Below, in pieces: positions 26,174 to 36,189 of a DNA stretch of 64,000 nt (the first letter of the stretch is position 1; the number at the start of each line of letters is the position of its first letter). This DNA comes from Metallococcus carri. GTDB taxonomy: Bacteria > Actinomycetota > Actinomycetes > Actinomycetales > Dermatophilaceae. Made by a program: the position numbers and the translations under genes. The DNA lies in the NCBI RefSeq assembly GCF_011440275.1, contig NZ_JAAOIV010000006.1, forward strand, positions 168,540 to 232,539, read 5' to 3'. The notes below the pieces were generated by a model that searched no databases, was not told where the DNA came from, and saw only the letters and a list, made by a program, of their open reading frames with translations.

Positions 26174-26403
26174 TCGGCTCCCTTCTCACGCAATGGCAAG
26201 TCTCGACCCAGCCAACGGTTCGCAGGCACCTGCAGGTCCACACACAAAGCCCGCCATACCTCCCGCGGTGCGATGCCCGCCTCCAAAGCCTGCGCGGGGG
26301 TCCGCTCGCCCAGCGACTGGATCACGTGGTCGCGCACCAGCGAGCGCCCGTAGGCGTCGCCGAACTCGTCCTCCACCAACCGCCAGAACTCGCTCACCCG
26401 CAC
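26170..26403 (-). CDS. DUF3046 family protein
   Basis: The 77-residue product matches the small actinobacterial DUF3046 family, normally encoded beside recA: MRVSEFWRLVEDEFGDAYGR at the start, then RDHVIQSLGERTPAQALEAG and VWRALCVDLQVP. Function is unknown. It is small, helical and soluble. It is divergent from lhr (77-bp gap) and heads the short operon with the transglutaminase-like gene. Confidence 0.9.
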   Translation of the reverse strand: MRVSEFWRLVEDEFGDAYGRSLVRDHVIQSLGERTPAQALEAGIAPREVWRALCVDLQVPANRWLGRDLPLREKGAE

Positions 26404-26447
26404 CCGCCCAGTCTCGCAAACCCTCAGGTATGCCGGCCGCGGGGCCT

Positions 26448-26470
26448 TTGTCGGTGCCTCGTGGCACGCT
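26448..26470 (+). promoter_or_regulatory. RecA-NDp-like promoter of lhr
   Basis: TTGTCGGTG-N8-CACGCT matches the RecA-NDp first element perfectly and the second (TAnnnT) except for the initial T. The predicted transcription start is only a few bases before the lhr ATG at 26481, so the mRNA would be nearly leaderless. This places lhr, and probably nei2, under DNA-damage (PafBC) control. Confidence 0.55.
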
Positions 26471-26480
26471 GGTCGCTGCC

Positions 26481-29400
26481 ATGACCGATGTCCTCGAGCG
26501 CTTCTCGCCCGCCACAGCGAGCTGGTTCCGCGCGTCCTTCAGCGAACCGACCGCGGCCCAGGCGGGCGCCTGGGATGCGATCAGCCGCGGCGAGCACACG
26601 GTCGTGGTGGCTCCGACGGGCTCGGGCAAGACGCTGTCGGCCTTCTTGTGGGCGCTCGACCGGATGGCGAAGGAGCCGGTGCCCGAGGATCCGATGCGCC
26701 GCTGCCGGGTGCTTTATGTCTCGCCGATGAAGGCGCTCGCGGTCGACGTGGAGCGCAACCTGCGCTCGCCGCTCGTCGGCATCAAGCACGCGGCGACCAG
26801 GCTCGGGCTGCCCGAGCCGGAGGTCGGGGTCGCGGTCCGCTCGGGCGACACCTCGGCGGCCGAGCGCCGGGCCTTCGCCAAGCGACCTGCGGACGTGCTC
26901 ATCACCACCCCGGAGTCGCTCTTCCTGCTGCTGACCTCGGCCGCGCGAGAGGCGCTGGCCGGCGTCGAGACCGTCATCATCGATGAGGTCCACGCGGTCG
27001 CCGGCAGCAAGCGCGGCACCCACCTGGCGGTCTCCCTCGACCGGCTCGATGCCTTGCTGCCCCAGCCGGCCCAACGGATCGGTCTATCGGCGACGGTGCG
27101 GCCGGTCGAGGAGGTCGGGCGCTATCTGACCGGTGGTCGTCCGGTGACGATCGTGCAGCCGCCGGCCGACAAGCAGTGGCAGCTCGACGTCGTCGTGCCG
27201 GTGCCTGACCTGGCCGACCTCGGCGCCTCGGCCGACGACCAACCGCTGACCGAGCCGGCCGACCCGCGCGAGCGCGCCTCGATCTGGCCGCATGTCGAGG
27301 AGCGGATCGTCGACCTGATCGCCGAGCACCGCTCGACCCTCGTCTTCGCCAACTCCCGCCGTCTCGCCGAGCGCCTCACCGCCCGGCTCAACGAGATCTG
27401 GGCCGAGCGCCTCGACGAGCCGCTGCCCGAAGACACCTCACCGGCTCAGCTGATGGCCCAGTCGGGAGCCTCGCGCGGCGCGCCGCCGGTGCTCGCCCGA
27501 GCTCACCACGGCTCGGTGAGCAAGGAGCAACGCGCCGACATCGAGGACGCCCTCAAGGCCGGCCGGTTGCCGGCGGTCGTGGCGACCTCCTCGCTCGAGC
27601 TCGGCATCGACATGGGCGCGGTCGACCTGGTGATCCAGGTCGAGTCGCCGCCGTCGGTGGCGAGCGGATTGCAACGGGTCGGCCGGGCCGGCCACCAGGT
27701 CGGGGCGGTCTCCCACGGCGTGCTCTTCCCCAAATACCGCGGCGACCTGGTGCAGACCGCGGTCGTCGTCGAGGGCATGCGCGCCGGCACGATCGAACAA
27801 CTGAAGATCCCCGCCAACCCCCTCGACGTGCTCGCCCAGCAGATCGTCGCGATGTGCGCCATGGACGACTGGAGCGTCGGCGACCTCGAAGCGTTGCTGC
27901 GCCGGAGCGCGTCATACATCTCGCTCACCCGGCCGGTGCTGGAGTCGGTGCTCGACATGCTCGCCGGCCGCTACCCGAGCGAGGAGTTCGCCGAGCTGCG
28001 GCCCCGGATCGTGTGGGACCGGGTCGCCGACACCCTGTCAGCGCGTCGCGGCGCTCAGCATCTGGCGGTGATCAGCGGCGGCACGATCCCTGATCGCGGC
28101 CTCTTCGGCGTCTTCCTCGCTGGTGGCGACGGGCCTGGCCGCCGGGTCGGCGAACTCGACGAGGAGATGGTCTACGAGTCCCGCGTCGGCGATGTCTTCA
28201 CCCTTGGCACGACGAGTTGGCGGATCGAGGAGATCACCCACGACCAGGTGCTCGTCACCCCGGCGCCCGGCCAGCCGGGCCGGTTGCCGTTCTGGCGCGG
28301 CGACAGCCTGGGCCGCCCGGCCGAGCTGGGCCGCGCCGTCGGAGCCTTCGTGCGCGAGGTCGGGAGCGCCGACGACGAGCGGGCCCGCGAGCGGGTTGCG
28401 CAGGCCGGCCTCGACGCCTGGGCCACCGACAACCTGATCGCCTATATCCGCGAGCAGCAGGACGCCACCGGTCACCTGCCGCACGACCGCACCCTCGTCA
28501 TCGAGCAGTTCCGGGACGAGCTCGGCGATTGGCGGATCGTGCTGCACTCCCCCTTCGGCGCGCCGGTCCACGCCCCGTGGGCGCTGGCGATCGGCGCGCG
28601 CCTGCGCGAACGCTTCGGTGTCGAGGTGCAGGCGATGCACGCCGACGACGGCATCGTCCTGCGCCTGATGGACCTCGATCTCGACGAGGGCTCACTCGCC
28701 GCGCAACTGACCGAAGCCATCACCCTCGACCCGGACGAGGTGGCGCCCCTGGTCACCGAGCAGATCGGCGGGTCGGCGCTGTTCGCCGCGCGCTTCCGCG
28801 AGTGCGCGGCCCGCTCGCTGCTGCTGCCGCGGCAACGCCCCGGCCGCCGCCAGGCCCTGTGGCAGCAGCGTCAGCGCGCGTCCCAACTGCTCGAGGTCGC
28901 GCGCGGCTATCCCACCTTCCCGGTCGTGCTCGAAGCCGTCCGCGAATGCGTGCAGGACGTCTTCGACGTGCCCGGCCTGACCTCGTTGATGCGCGATCTC
29001 GCGGCCCGGCGGGTGCGCTTGGTGCACGTGGAGACCGCCACGCCGTCCCCCTTCGCCAAGAGCCTGCTCTTCGGCTATATCGCCCAGTTCCTGTATGACG
29101 GCGACTCACCTCTCGCCGAACGTCGCGCCGCCGCGCTGGCGCTCGACCCGGCCCTGCTCGCCGATCTGCTCGGCGGTGAAGCCGCCTCGCTGCGCGACCT
29201 GCTCGACCCGCAGGTCATCGCCGACCTCGAAGCCGACCTGCAGCGGCTGTCTCCGGAGCGGCAGGCCCGGCATACCGACGACATCGCCGACCTGCCCCGC
29301 GTGCTCGGCCCGCTGTCGATCGAGCAGCTCCGCGCCCGCACCGCGCCGGAGGTCACTGACGAGGCGTTGAGCACGGCCCTCGAGGAGTTGGTGGCGGCTC

Positions 29401-31127
29401 GCCGGCTGATCGAGGTGCGCTGGGCCGGCAGCCCGCGGTATGCCGCGGCCGAGGACGCCGCACGGCTGCGGGACGCACTCGGTCTGGCGCTGCCACCCGG
29501 CATACCTGCGGTGTTCCTCGAGCCGGCCGACGATCCGCTCGGCGACCTCGTCGCCCGCTATGCGCGCACCCACGGGCCGTGGAGCATCGGTGAGGTCGCG
29601 GCCTGGTCGGGTCTCGGCCGCGCTGTCGTGCAAGACACCGTCCGCCGTTTGGTGTCGGCCGGCCGCCTCGTCGAGGGCGAGCTGCGTCCCTCGGGTACCA
29701 GCGACGGCGCGCTCGACCTGTGCGATGTCGAGGTGTTGCGCGTCATCAAGCGGCGCTCGCTGGCGGCGCTGCGCTCCGAGGTCGAGCCGGTGCCCGCCCC
29801 GGCATATGCCTCCTTCCTGCCGCGCTGGAACTCCGTCGGCGGCCGGGCGCGCGGCCTGGACGGGGTGGCTCGTGCGGTCGAGCAGCTGGCCGGGGCGCCG
29901 GTGCCGGCGAGTGCCGTCGAGACCTTGGTGCTGCCCGGGCGGGTGTCCGGTTATGCGCCGGGCCTGCTGGACGAACTCATGGCGACCGGCGAGGTGATCT
30001 GGCAGGGACACGGCTCACTCGGCACCGACGATGGGTGGATCTCGCTGCATCTGGCCGAGCATGCGCCGTTGACCCTGGCCCCGCCGGACGAGACCGCCGA
30101 CCTGGGTCCGGTGCACCAGACGCTGCTGGACACCCTCGCCGGTGGCGGGTCGTGGTTCTTCCGCAGCCTGGCCGACAGCGTCGCCGACACCTCCGAAGCA
30201 GCCATCACCGACGCGCTGTGGGATCTGGTCTGGGCCGGGCGGGTCACCGGTGACACCCTCGCGCCGCTGCGTGCGCTCGTCTCCGGTGGTCGCGCGGCGC
30301 ACAAGGTGCGCTCGGCCGGTCCGCGCCGGGCCCGCTACGGGCGGCCCGGGGCGCTCGGCGCGCGCCCGTCGCGACCCACCTCCGGTGTGGGTCGCGGGGG
30401 TCCACCGAGTGCGGTCGGGCGGTGGTCGTTGCTGCCCGAGGTTGTCCCGGAGGGCACCGAGCGCGCGCTCGCGACCGCCGAGGTGCTGCTCGATCGTTAT
30501 GGCGTCGTGACGCGCGGTTCCGTTGCGGCAGAAGGGATTCCAGGCGGGTATGCCGGGGTCTACCGCGTGCTGGCTGCCGCTGAGGAGCGCGGCCGGGTGC
30601 GACGCGGCTACTTCGTGGAAGGGCTTGGCGCGGCCCAGTTCGCCACGGCCGGCGCCATCGACCGGCTGCGAGCGGCGGTGTCCACACCTGGCGAGGAGAC
30701 CACGCCCACGCGCCGCAACCCGTGGGACACCGGCGGCGCCGCACCCGACCCCGAACGCACCCTCGTGCTCGCCGCGGCCGACCCGGCCAATGCCTTCGGC
30801 GCGGCGCTGCCCTGGCCCGAGCGTGCCGACGACGGTGGCCACCGTCCGGGGCGCAAGGCCGGCGCGATGGTGGTGCTGCACGACGGCGCGCTCGTGCTCT
30901 ATGTCGAGCGCGGCGGCCGGTCGGTGCTGACCTGGTCGACCGACGGGGAGGTGCTCAGCGCGGCGGCGGCCGCGCTGGCCGCGACGGTGCGCGACGGTCG
31001 GTTGCGCGCCATCACCGTGCGGTCGATCGACGGCGAGCCGGCACTGGGCACCGACCATCCGTTGACGAAAGCGTTGTCCGACAACGGTTTTCACACCTCG
31101 CCGCAAGGTCTGCGGTTGCGCCGGTGA
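26481..31127 (+). CDS. lhr: Lhr-family ATP-dependent DNA helicase
   Basis: Lhr is a large superfamily 2 3'-5' DNA helicase induced by DNA damage in actinobacteria. The 1548-residue product fits the family length (about 1500). It has Walker A APTGSGKT at 44-51, DEVH at 168-171, SATV (motif III), the helicase C-terminal half with GLQRVGRAGHQVG, and the long Lhr C-terminal region. Start ATG 26481 begins MTDVLERFSPATASWF; the upstream open frame overlaps DUF3046. nei2 starts 6 bp downstream, an association conserved in mycobacteria. Confidence 0.96.
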   Translation: MTDVLERFSPATASWFRASFSEPTAAQAGAWDAISRGEHTVVVAPTGSGKTLSAFLWALDRMAKEPVPEDPMRRCRVLYVSPMKALAVDVERNLRSPLVGIKHAATRLGLPEPEVGVAVRSGDTSAAERRAFAKRPADVLITTPESLFLLLTSAAREALAGVETVIIDEVHAVAGSKRGTHLAVSLDRLDALLPQPAQRIGLSATVRPVEEVGRYLTGGRPVTIVQPPADKQWQLDVVVPVPDLADLGASADDQPLTEPADPRERASIWPHVEERIVDLIAEHRSTLVFANSRRLAERLTARLNEIWAERLDEPLPEDTSPAQLMAQSGASRGAPPVLARAHHGSVSKEQRADIEDALKAGRLPAVVATSSLELGIDMGAVDLVIQVESPPSVASGLQRVGRAGHQVGAVSHGVLFPKYRGDLVQTAVVVEGMRAGTIEQLKIPANPLDVLAQQIVAMCAMDDWSVGDLEALLRRSASYISLTRPVLESVLDMLAGRYPSEEFAELRPRIVWDRVADTLSARRGAQHLAVISGGTIPDRGLFGVFLAGGDGPGRRVGELDEEMVYESRVGDVFTLGTTSWRIEEITHDQVLVTPAPGQPGRLPFWRGDSLGRPAELGRAVGAFVREVGSADDERARERVAQAGLDAWATDNLIAYIREQQDATGHLPHDRTLVIEQFRDELGDWRIVLHSPFGAPVHAPWALAIGARLRERFGVEVQAMHADDGIVLRLMDLDLDEGSLAAQLTEAITLDPDEVAPLVTEQIGGSALFAARFRECAARSLLLPRQRPGRRQALWQQRQRASQLLEVARGYPTFPVVLEAVRECVQDVFDVPGLTSLMRDLAARRVRLVHVETATPSPFAKSLLFGYIAQFLYDGDSPLAERRAAALALDPALLADLLGGEAASLRDLLDPQVIADLEADLQRLSPERQARHTDDIADLPRVLGPLSIEQLRARTAPEVTDEALSTALEELVAARRLIEVRWAGSPRYAAAEDAARLRDALGLALPPGIPAVFLEPADDPLGDLVARYARTHGPWSIGEVAAWSGLGRAVVQDTVRRLVSAGRLVEGELRPSGTSDGALDLCDVEVLRVIKRRSLAALRSEVEPVPAPAYASFLPRWNSVGGRARGLDGVARAVEQLAGAPVPASAVETLVLPGRVSGYAPGLLDELMATGEVIWQGHGSLGTDDGWISLHLAEHAPLTLAPPDETADLGPVHQTLLDTLAGGGSWFFRSLADSVADTSEAAITDALWDLVWAGRVTGDTLAPLRALVSGGRAAHKVRSAGPRRARYGRPGALGARPSRPTSGVGRGGPPSAVGRWSLLPEVVPEGTERALATAEVLLDRYGVVTRGSVAAEGIPGGYAGVYRVLAAAEERGRVRRGYFVEGLGAAQFATAGAIDRLRAAVSTPGEETTPTRRNPWDTGGAAPDPERTLVLAAADPANAFGAALPWPERADDGGHRPGRKAGAMVVLHDGALVLYVERGGRSVLTWSTDGEVLSAAAAALAATVRDGRLRAITVRSIDGEPALGTDHPLTKALSDNGFHTSPQGLRLRR

Positions 31128-31133
31128 GCGGCT

Positions 31134-31916
31134 GTGCCTGAGGGCGACGCCGTCTGGCGGGCCGCGCGCCGGTTGCACGGTGCCCTCGCCGGTGCGGAAC
31201 TCGTCGGGGTCGACCTGCGGTGGCCCCACCTGCCCGAGGTCGAACTGCGCGGCCGGACCACGCTGGAGGTCGTGCCGCGGGGGAAGCACATCCTGCATCG
31301 CGTCGAGGGCGGCGTGACGATCCATTCGCACCTGCGGATGGACGGCTCGTGGCGCACCCGCCCGACCGCGTCGGTGACGCCCCGGGTGGCGGCCGCGCAC
31401 GACATCCGCGCCATCGTCGCGACGCAGCGGACGGCCGCGATCGGGCGGCTGCTCGGCATGCTGGACGTCGTGCCCACGGCCGAGGAGCACCGGTTGGTCG
31501 GTCACGTCGGACCGGACCTGCTTGGTGCCGACTGGGACGCCGCCCTAGCGGGCGACCACCTGCGCGCCGCTCCCGACCGTCTGCTCGGCGATGCCCTGCT
31601 CGACCAGCGCAATCTCGCCGGGCTGGGCACGATGTGGACCGCCGAGGCCTGCTTCGCCGCCGGTCTGGGTCCATGGATCCCGGTGGGCGCGATCGATGAT
31701 GCTGCACTGGCCGAGTTGCTGGGGCACGCGCACCGGCTGCTGAGCGAGGCGATCCGGCATACCGCTCCGCCGCCGTTGGCGGTCTACCGGCGGCACCTGT
31801 GCGAGCGGTGCGAGGGCCGCATCGCCGCGGGCCGGATCGGCACGCCGCCCCAGGAACGCAGTCTCTATTACTGCCCGCGCTGCCAGCCCGGGCCGTCGCC
31901 GACGAGCACGCGATGA
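31134..31916 (+). CDS. nei2: Fpg/Nei-family DNA glycosylase (Nei2-type endonuclease VIII)
   Basis: This bifunctional DNA glycosylase/AP lyase should remove oxidised pyrimidines. Cleavage uses the N-terminal proline exposed after Met removal: MPEGDAVWRAARRL has Pro2 and Glu3, and the PEGD sequence marks Nei rather than Fpg (PELPEV). Further signs are the H2TH region (DALLDQRNLAGLGTMWTAEA) and a C-terminal zinc finger with CERCEG and YYCPRCQ. The 260-residue gene starts at GTG 31134, directly after lhr, so it is probably co-transcribed and damage-induced with it. Confidence 0.94.
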   Translation: MPEGDAVWRAARRLHGALAGAELVGVDLRWPHLPEVELRGRTTLEVVPRGKHILHRVEGGVTIHSHLRMDGSWRTRPTASVTPRVAAAHDIRAIVATQRTAAIGRLLGMLDVVPTAEEHRLVGHVGPDLLGADWDAALAGDHLRAAPDRLLGDALLDQRNLAGLGTMWTAEACFAAGLGPWIPVGAIDDAALAELLGHAHRLLSEAIRHTAPPPLAVYRRHLCERCEGRIAAGRIGTPPQERSLYYCPRCQPGPSPTSTR

Positions 31917-31977
31917 GCGCCCCGCTCCCGCCGCGCACGCGTCGCGACCCGCCCGGTGCACGAAACCCACCGGCGCC

Positions 31978-32000
31978 CTGTCGGTGCGGCGAGTTATCGT
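31978..32000 (+). promoter_or_regulatory. RecA-NDp-like promoter of clgR
   Basis: CTGTCGGTG-N8-TATCGT matches the RecA-NDp consensus TTGTCRGTG-N8-TAnnnT at all positions except the first base. It lies 45 nt upstream of the clgR ATG, with room for a normal 5' leader. The motif is the best match in the window. Confidence 0.65.
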
Positions 32001-32045
32001 GAAGGCGCACGGGTTCGCACCGGACGTTCTTCTCGAGGAGGCGAC

Positions 32046-32348
32046 ATGATCCTGTTCCGCCAGGAGTTGGGCGATGTCCTGCGTGCCGAGCGCGTGCAGC
32101 AGGGGCGCACCCTGCGCGAGGTGGCCGCCGAGGCCAAGCTCTCGCTGGGCTATCTCAGCGAGATCGAGCGCGGTGAGAAGGAAGCCTCCTCGGAGTTGCT
32201 GTCCGCCGTATGCCGCGCGCTCGACGTTCCGCTGTCGATGACCCTCTCGCTCGTCTCCGAGCGCGTCGCCGCCGCGGAGCAGCTGACCGCACCGGTGCCG
32301 CTTCCGCTGCCGGCCGACCGCCGCGTGCCGGTGGTCTCCGCCGCCTGA
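32046..32348 (+). CDS. clgR: ClgR/PopR-type XRE-family regulator
   Basis: ClgR is an XRE-family activator of clp protease and related genes in actinobacteria. The 100-residue protein has the family N-terminus ([15 protein letters not shown]) and helix-turn-helix ([20 protein letters not shown]), followed by [20 protein letters not shown]. The frame is open further upstream, but ATG 32046 has GAGGAGG and is the family start. A site GTTCGC-N5-ACG at 32013-32026 resembles the ClgR operator and could allow autoregulation, though weakly. Neighbours cinA-pgsA-rimO match the usual actinobacterial order. Confidence 0.93.
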   Translation: MILFRQELGDVLRAERVQQGRTLREVAAEAKLSLGYLSEIERGEKEASSELLSAVCRALDVPLSMTLSLVSERVAAAEQLTAPVPLPLPADRRVPVVSAA

Positions 32349-32381
32349 GCGAGCGGGCACCTATCGCTGCGCGAGCGGGCC

Positions 32382-32846
32382 TCAGCCTGCGTGCGTGATG
32401 AGCAATTCCAGCGCTGCGTGCACCGTCGCTGCCCGGATCGCCGCCCGGTCTCCGTCGAGCGTGAGCTCGCGCACCTCTGACCCGTCGCTCCACGCCACCG
32501 CGACGAACACGCGCCCCACTGGCGCGCCGCCCTGGGGTTCGGGCCCGGCGACACCGGTCGTTGCCACGCCCAGGTCGGCGCCGAGCACCCGGCGGGCACC
32601 GCGGGCCATCTGTTCGGCAACGTCCGCCTGCACCGGCCCACCGTCGGCCAGCAGCCCAGCATCGACACCGAGCACGGTCGCCTTCACCTCGGTTGCGTAG
32701 CTCACCACGCCACCGCGCACGACCGCCGAGGACCCCGGCACCGAGGTCAGCGCGGCCGCCACCAATCCACCGGTCAGCGACTCGGCCGTGCCGACGGTGC
32801 GACCGGACGCGGTCAACGCAGCGATCGCGTCAGCAGCCGACGTCAT
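32382..32846 (-). CDS. cinA: CinA-like nicotinamide-nucleotide amidase (PncC)
   Basis: This is a stand-alone CinA C-terminal domain of 154 residues, which deamidates NMN to nicotinic acid mononucleotide in pyridine-nucleotide salvage. Family motifs are GTAESLTGGLVAAALTSVPG, GGVVSYATEVK and TTGVAGPEPQGG. The N-terminal molybdopterin-binding-like CinA domain is absent. The ATG at 32846 overlaps the pgsA stop by 4 nt, so it is the last gene of the coupled rimO-pgsA-cinA operon. It converges on clgR. Confidence 0.95.
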   Translation of the reverse strand: MTSAADAIAALTASGRTVGTAESLTGGLVAAALTSVPGSSAVVRGGVVSYATEVKATVLGVDAGLLADGGPVQADVAEQMARGARRVLGADLGVATTGVAGPEPQGGAPVGRVFVAVAWSDGSEVRELTLDGDRAAIRAATVHAALELLITHAG

Positions 32847-33484
32847 ACCCGCTCGCCCCGACGCAACCGCAGCGCACGGAAGACATAGTCGACGCCGGTC
32901 AGCACGGTGACGACCACGGCGAGGAGCAGGATCACCCAGGCCACGACATTGGGCCAGCCGACCAGCGGCAGCACGAACAGCCCGACCGCGACCGCCTGCA
33001 GGAAGGTCTTGACCTTGCCGCCGCGCGAGGCCGGCAGCACGCCGTGCCGCAGGATCGACAGGCGCAGCAAGGTGATGCCGATCTCGCGCACCAGGATCAC
33101 GATGGTGACCCACCACGGCAGCCGGTCGATCAGGCAGAGCCCGATGAGCGCCATACCCATGAGGGCTTTGTCGGCGATCGGGTCCATCATTTTGCCGAAA
33201 TCGGTGACCAGCCCGCGCGACCGGGCGAGTTCACCGTCGATGCGGTCGGTGAGCGAGGCGAGCGTGAAGACCGCGAACGCGCCGATCCGCAGGCCGTGGT
33301 CCTGACCGCCGCGAGCGAGCAGCAGCCAGCCGAAGACCGGCACGAGCGCGATCCGCACCATGGTCAGCGCGTTGGCGATATTCCAGTTGCTGACGTTCTG
33401 GCTCGGCACGGTCGCCGGGTCGGGCACGAGTTCCGGCAACCGCGGGGACCCATCGGGGTTCCGCAGCGGTCGGCGCTCGGTCAC
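32843..33484 (-). CDS. pgsA: CDP-diacylglycerol-glycerol-3-phosphate 3-phosphatidyltransferase
   Basis: PgsA makes phosphatidylglycerol-phosphate at the membrane from CDP-diacylglycerol and glycerol-3-phosphate. The 213-residue protein carries the CDP-alcohol phosphatidyltransferase motif D-G-x2-A-R-x8-G-x3-D-x3-D ([20 protein letters not shown] then MDPIAD) and about five hydrophobic segments. The GTG at 33484 overlaps the rimO stop (GTGA), and its own stop overlaps the cinA ATG. A hydrophilic N-terminus of about 30 residues precedes the first helix. Confidence 0.95.
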   Translation of the reverse strand: MTERRPLRNPDGSPRLPELVPDPATVPSQNVSNWNIANALTMVRIALVPVFGWLLLARGGQDHGLRIGAFAVFTLASLTDRIDGELARSRGLVTDFGKMMDPIADKALMGMALIGLCLIDRLPWWVTIVILVREIGITLLRLSILRHGVLPASRGGKVKTFLQAVAVGLFVLPLVGWPNVVAWVILLLAVVVTVLTGVDYVFRALRLRRGERV

Positions 33485-34935
33485 CGAACCGCCACCCAGT
33501 CGATGCCGAGCGTGTCGACGACGGTCGCCTCCACGAGGTCGCCCACGGCGGGCAGCGGCTCGTCGTCGGGCCAGTCGAACAGGGTTTCGCCGTCGACATC
33601 GGGCCCTTGTTGGGCGGCACGTCCGCGCACGGCGAAACCGTCCTCGTCCGCCGGGTCCACCGACTCGACGAGCACCTCGACGCGTTCGCCGACGCGTTCG
33701 AGCGCGCGCTGGTTGGTGAGTTCCTCCACGAGGGCGCGCAGGTGGTCGGCGCGGGCCTCGACCTCCGCCTCGGGCAGCTTCGCGTCGTAGGTCTCGGCTT
33801 CGGTGCCGTCCTCGTCGGAATAGCCGAAGACGCCCACGACATCCAGCCGCGCCTCGATGAGGAAGTCCGCGAGCGTCTGCACGTCCTCCTCGGTCTCGCC
33901 CGGGAAGCCGACGATCACATTGGACCGGATTCCGGCGTATGGCGAGCGTGCGCGCACCTGCTCGAGCAAGGCGAGGAACGCTTCGGGCGATCCGAACCGG
34001 CGCATCCGGCGTAGTAGCGACGCGCTCGCGTGCTGGAAGGAGATGTCGAAATAGGGCACGACACCTGGGGTCGAGGTCATCACGTCGAGCAGGTCGGGGC
34101 GGATCTCGGCCGGCTGCAGGTAGGACACCCGCACGCGCTCGATGCCGTCGACCGCGGTGAGCTCGGGCAGCATCGTGTCGAGCAGCCGCAGGTCGCCGAG
34201 GTCCTTGCCGTATGACGTGCTGTTCTCGCTCACGAGGAAGATCTCGCGGACGTCGTGTTCCCCCAGCCAACGCGCCTCGGCGAGCACGTCGGCCGGACGG
34301 CGGGAGACGAAGGCGCCGCGGAAGGACGGGATCGCGCAGAACGCGCACCGCCGGTCGCACCCGGAGGCGATCTTCAGCGGTGCCCAGGGGCGGCCGTCCA
34401 GGCGCGCCCGGATCACCCGCTGCCCGGCCATCGGCGACTCCACCCGCACGTCCGCGGGCTCAGCACTGTCGCCGTGGCCAGGGGTGGCCACCGCGGCGCC
34501 CTGGCGCGCCACCGGCGACACGGGCAGCAGCTTGCGCCGGTCTCCGGGCGTGTGCGCCGGCGGGGCATGCCCGGCGAGGATCGCGCTCAGGTGAGCCGAC
34601 ATGTCGGCATACGAATCGAATCCGAGCACCGCGTCGGCCTCGGGAAGTTCGGCGGCGAGCTTGTTGCCGTAACGCTCGGCGAGGCAGCCCACCGCGACAA
34701 CGGCCTGGGTGCGCGCGTGCCCCTTGAGGTCGTTCGCCTCAAGCAGCGCGTCGATGGAGTCCTTCTTGGCCTGCTCGACGAAGCCACAGGTGTTGACGAC
34801 CGCGACATCGGCGCTCGCGGCGTCCTCGACCAGGGTCCAGCCCTCGGCCTGCAACCGGCCGGCGAGCTCTTCGGAGTCGACCTCGTTGCGTGCGCATCCG
34901 AGCGTGACGACGGCCACGCTGCGCTCGGAGGTCAT
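33481..34935 (-). CDS. rimO: Ribosomal protein S12 methylthiotransferase
   Basis: RimO methylthiolates an aspartate of ribosomal protein S12. The 484-residue radical SAM enzyme has N-terminal cluster cysteines Cys14, Cys50 and Cys84, the radical SAM motif Cys193, Cys197, Cys200 ([14 protein letters not shown]), and a C-terminal TRAM domain. Between the UPF0004 and radical SAM domains is a low-complexity spacer of about 50 residues. ATG 34935 begins [17 protein letters not shown]. It heads the overlapping rimO-pgsA-cinA operon and is divergent from the dipeptidase gene. Confidence 0.96.
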   Translation of the reverse strand: MTSERSVAVVTLGCARNEVDSEELAGRLQAEGWTLVEDAASADVAVVNTCGFVEQAKKDSIDALLEANDLKGHARTQAVVAVGCLAERYGNKLAAELPEADAVLGFDSYADMSAHLSAILAGHAPPAHTPGDRRKLLPVSPVARQGAAVATPGHGDSAEPADVRVESPMAGQRVIRARLDGRPWAPLKIASGCDRRCAFCAIPSFRGAFVSRRPADVLAEARWLGEHDVREIFLVSENSTSYGKDLGDLRLLDTMLPELTAVDGIERVRVSYLQPAEIRPDLLDVMTSTPGVVPYFDISFQHASASLLRRMRRFGSPEAFLALLEQVRARSPYAGIRSNVIVGFPGETEEDVQTLADFLIEARLDVVGVFGYSDEDGTEAETYDAKLPEAEVEARADHLRALVEELTNQRALERVGERVEVLVESVDPADEDGFAVRGRAAQQGPDVDGETLFDWPDDEPLPAVGDLVEATVVDTLGIDWVAVR

Positions 34936-34991
34936 GGCCCCACTGTAGTGAGTGACGGTGGGTGCCCCGACCACGTGATGTGATGTGGCGT

Positions 34992-36170
34992 ATGTCGACC
35001 GATCGCCTCGCGCACGTGCGTGACCTGCTCGCTGCTCACCCCCTCATCGACGGGCACAACGACTTGCCGTGGGCGGCGCGTGATCTGGCGAGATATGACT
35101 GGGATCAGGTCGACATCGCAACCGACCTCACCGGGCGGACCCACACCGATCTGGCGCGGCTGCGTTCGGGAGGTGTGGGCGCGCAGTTTTGGTCGGTCTT
35201 CGTGCCCTCCAATCTGCCGGGCAGCGCCGCGGTCACCGCGACGCTCGAACAGATCGACGCGGTGCATCACCTGATCGGCCGGTATGCCGGGGACCTCGGG
35301 CTCGCCCGCACCGCGGACGAGGTCGAGCAGGTGTTCCGCAGCGGTCGGATCGCCTCGCTGCTCGGCGCGGAGGGTGGGCAGTCGATCGACTGCTCGCTCG
35401 GCACTCTGCGGCTGCTCTATGTGCTGGGCGTGCGCTATATGACGTTGACGCACAACGACAACAACCCGTGGGCCGACTCGGCCACCGATGAACCCGCCCA
35501 CGGCGGCCTCACCGACTTCGGCCGCGAGGTCGTGCGTGAGATGAACCGGATCGGCATGATGGTCGACCTGTCGCATGTCTCGGCCGACACCATGCGCGAC
35601 GCCCTCGCGGTCACCGAGGTGCCGGTGATCTTCTCCCACTCCAGCGCGCGGGCCGTGTGCGACAGCCCCCGCAATGCCCCGGACGACGTGCTCGAGAGCT
35701 TGCGCGACAACAACGGGGTCATCATGGTGACCTTCGTGCCGGCCTTCGTGTCGCAGGCGGTCGCCGACTGGCGCGCCGAGGCGTGGGCGGCTGCGCCCGC
35801 TGCGGGGGTCGATCCCAAGGATCATGTCGCCTTCTCCGCGTTCGCGGCAGAGCGTATGGCGAAGGTTCCGGTGCCCACCGCGACCCTGGCCGATGTCGTC
35901 AAGCATTTCGAGCACATTCGCGAGGTCGCGGGCATCGACCACATCGGTGTCGGTGGTGACTACGACGGTGTCGACGTGTTGCCCGAGGGGCTCGAGGACG
36001 TTTCGGGGTATCCGCGGTTGTTCGCTGCCTTGGCCGACCTCGGGTGGAGCGACGAGGACCTGGTCAAGGTCGCCGGCGGCAACCTGCTGCGGGTGATGCG
36101 CGAGGTCGAAGCTGGCGCCCGCCAGGCCCAGCAGACCCGCGGCCCCAGCCTGGTGACCTTCACGCCCTGA
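34992..36170 (+). CDS. Peptidase M19 (membrane-dipeptidase type)
   Basis: This is a zinc dipeptidase of the M19 renal-dipeptidase family, cleaving dipeptides that may include D-residues. The 392-residue protein has the metal motif [10 protein letters not shown] (His22, Asp24), GAEGGQSID with the bridging Glu, [15 protein letters not shown] and GGDYDGV. No signal peptide is visible, so it is probably cytoplasmic. ATG starts at 34983 and 34992 are both in frame; the second best fits the family. A long repeat region follows its stop. Confidence 0.93.
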   Translation: MSTDRLAHVRDLLAAHPLIDGHNDLPWAARDLARYDWDQVDIATDLTGRTHTDLARLRSGGVGAQFWSVFVPSNLPGSAAVTATLEQIDAVHHLIGRYAGDLGLARTADEVEQVFRSGRIASLLGAEGGQSIDCSLGTLRLLYVLGVRYMTLTHNDNNPWADSATDEPAHGGLTDFGREVVREMNRIGMMVDLSHVSADTMRDALAVTEVPVIFSHSSARAVCDSPRNAPDDVLESLRDNNGVIMVTFVPAFVSQAVADWRAEAWAAAPAAGVDPKDHVAFSAFAAERMAKVPVPTATLADVVKHFEHIREVAGIDHIGVGGDYDGVDVLPEGLEDVSGYPRLFAALADLGWSDEDLVKVAGGNLLRVMREVEAGARQAQQTRGPSLVTFTP

Positions 36171-36189
36171 CGCCAGCACCGACCTCTTC

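Noticed and set aside
31134..31916. Naming this glycosylase Fpg/MutM
   Set aside because: The N-terminus is PEGD rather than PELPEV, and the position after lhr matches nei2.
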